Source of the DNA: Harmonia axyridis
Taxonomy: Eukaryota; Arthropoda; Insecta; Coleoptera; Coccinellidae
Reading direction: 5' to 3'
Length of the DNA stretch: 64,000 bases
NCBI RefSeq assembly: GCF_914767665.1
Contig: NC_059508.1
Coordinates: 22,976,001 to 23,040,000, forward strand
The position numbers and the translations under genes are program-made. How positions within the stretch are numbered: the stretch's first letter is position 1; each line of letters opens with the position of its first letter. This document shows, piece by piece, positions 62,701 to 64,000 of this stretch. The notes under the pieces are model-generated. The model made no database searches, was not told the DNA's origin, and saw only the letters and a list, made by a program, of their open reading frames with translations.

Positions 62701-63380
62701 AAAAGAAAAAAGGGAATGAGAACAAACCCTTGTGGTTTCCTTAGACACGTGTGTCAAGCTTTCGTCCCTGTGCAATACGATGAAACGTGTTAGAATGAGA
62801 AACATAGAAGGAAATAACAAACAAATGAAATTAACAACAGAAGTCAGTCGTGCATTTGTGGTTACAGCAGCAATTGACCTTACCAGGTGGGAGATTATAG
62901 TTAGCTGCGTGACATCCTAGTCCAAGAAAATCAACAATGTGGATTGGCTTACTTGGATAATTGTTCATCAAAAAGAAAAAAGGGAATAAGAACAGTCCCT
63001 CATACCAATGTGGCTTCCTTAGACACGAAAGTCAAGCTTTCGTCCCTGTGTAATACGATGAAAAGAGTTAGAATGAGAAACATTGAAGGAAATAACAAAC
63101 AAATGAAATCAACAACAGAAGTCAGTCGTGCATTTGTGGTTACAGCAGCAATTGCCCTCACGACGTGGGAGATTATAGCTACCTGCGTGACATTCGAGTC
63201 CAAGAAAATCAACAATGTGGAATGGCTTACTTGGATAATTGATCATTATACAGAAAGAATGGAATAAGAACAGTTCCTTATACCGATGTGGTTTCCATAG
63301 ACACGTGTGTCAAGCTTTCGTCCCTGTGCAATACGATGAAAAGTGTTAGAATGAGAAACATTGAAGAAAATAACAAACGA
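59754..63380 (-). repeat. Satellite array A4, R orientation
   Basis: About 13 monomers, more variable than A2, many with CATCAAAAAGAAAAAAGGGA linkers. A shortened monomer occurs at about 61037 (GTGGAATGGGAATAAG). Confidence 0.95.
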
Positions 63381-63530
63381 CTGACTTCTGTTGTTGATTT
63401 CATTCGTTTGTTATTTTCTTCAATGTTTCTCATTCTAACACTTTTCATCGTATTGCACAGGGACGAAAGCTTGACACACGTGTCTAAGGAAACCACTTTG
63501 GTATAAGGGACTGTTCTTATTCCCTTCTTT
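63250..63530. repeat. Satellite inversion junction (R to F), fold-back palindrome
   Basis: R sequence ends ATAACAAACGA at 63380. CTGACTTCTG in F orientation follows directly. The inverted arms (AACATTGAAGAAAATAAC and its complement from 63404) extend outward through the monomers, with a 23-nt spacer (63381-63403). Shared CGA at the joint suggests microhomology. Confidence 0.9.
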
Positions 63531-64000
63531 TTGTTTGATGAACAATTATCAAAGTAAGCCATTCCACATTGTTGATTTTCTTGGACTCGGATGTCACGCA
63601 GGTAGCTATAATCTCCCACGTGGTAAGGTCAATTGCCGCTGTAACCACAAATGCTCGACTGACTTCTGTTGTTGATTTCATTCGTTTGTTATTTTCTTCA
63701 ATGTTTCTCATTCTAACACTTTTCATCGTATTGCACAGGGACGAAAGCTTGACACACGTGTCTAAGGAAACCACTTTGGTATAAGGGACTGTTCTTATTC
63801 CCTTCTTTTTGTTTAATGAACAATTATCCAAGTAAGCCATTCCACATTGTTGATTTTCTTGGACTCGGATGTCACGCAGGTAGCTATAATCTCTCACGTG
63901 GTAAGGTCCATTGCTGCTGTAACCACGAATGCACGATTGACTTCTGTTGTTGATTTCATTTGTTTGTTATTTCCTTCTATGTTTCTCATTCTAACACTTT
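63381..64000 (+). repeat. Satellite array A5, F orientation (runs off window)
   Basis: A little over two F monomers after the inversion, continuing past the window end. Confidence 0.95.

Noticed and set aside
1..64000. CRISPR array or bacterial repeat system.
   Set aside because: The repeat unit is a contiguous 278-bp satellite without spacers, and introns, MITEs and USP10 show the DNA is animal.

Overview
The window is eukaryotic, almost certainly insect, heterochromatin-like DNA. The signs are AT-rich sequence, GT-AG introns, kilobases of tandem satellite, short inverted-repeat transposon remnants, a tRNA-derived repeat, and exons of an animal USP10-type deubiquitinase that reads like insect homologues. 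I cannot fix the order. There are no bacterial operons, CRISPR arrays or rRNA genes. Almost every long reading frame is a by-product of the satellite.

Layout. About 41 kb is one satellite family with a monomer of about 278 bp, roughly 150 monomers judged by eye. Call F the orientation with TTGTTGATTTTCTTGG on the + strand and R the opposite. A1 (1-9837) is F, A2 (about 9838-30120) R, A3 (42586-49628) F, A4 (59754-63380) R and A5 (63381-64000) F. Higher-order repeats are evident: about 3.3 kb in A1; 1668 bp, 2502 bp and 7228 bp in A2; 2502 bp in A3. Satellite-to-satellite inversions lie near 9838 and 63380.

Two non-satellite islands interrupt the satellite: Island A (30121-42585) and Island B (49629-59753). 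Both are built from one duplicated unit of about 6.43 kb and are inverted relative to each other. A unit holds the last four recognisable exons of a USP10-like gene, a 116-bp MITE-like element, a roughly 700-bp tandem duplication carrying 135-bp MITEs, and a SINE-like block. Three USP10 copies are present (one per full or nearly full unit). None can be spliced into an intact protein. Copy 1 has a nonsense codon, a catalytic Cys-to-Arg change and a frameshift. Copies 2 and 3 share a 4-bp deletion and a nonsense codon, although each keeps a 315-codon open last exon.

The most interesting item is the SINE-like block, present four times (near 30.8-31.0, 37.2-37.4, 50.9-51.0 and 57.3-57.5 kb). A tRNA-like segment with A-box and B-box motifs is followed, about 20 nt after its end and on the same strand, by a 76-nt sequence with every core element of a type III hammerhead self-cleaving ribozyme. 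Loops I and II carry 10 nt of mutual complementarity. The first T4 run lies about 390 nt after the tRNA-like start, so a Pol III transcript containing a self-cleaving ribozyme is plausible. The four copies arose by duplication of the unit, so the ends of the original element cannot be defined here.

All alignments, motif calls and repeat periods were made by eye. No search, folding program or distance calculation was run.
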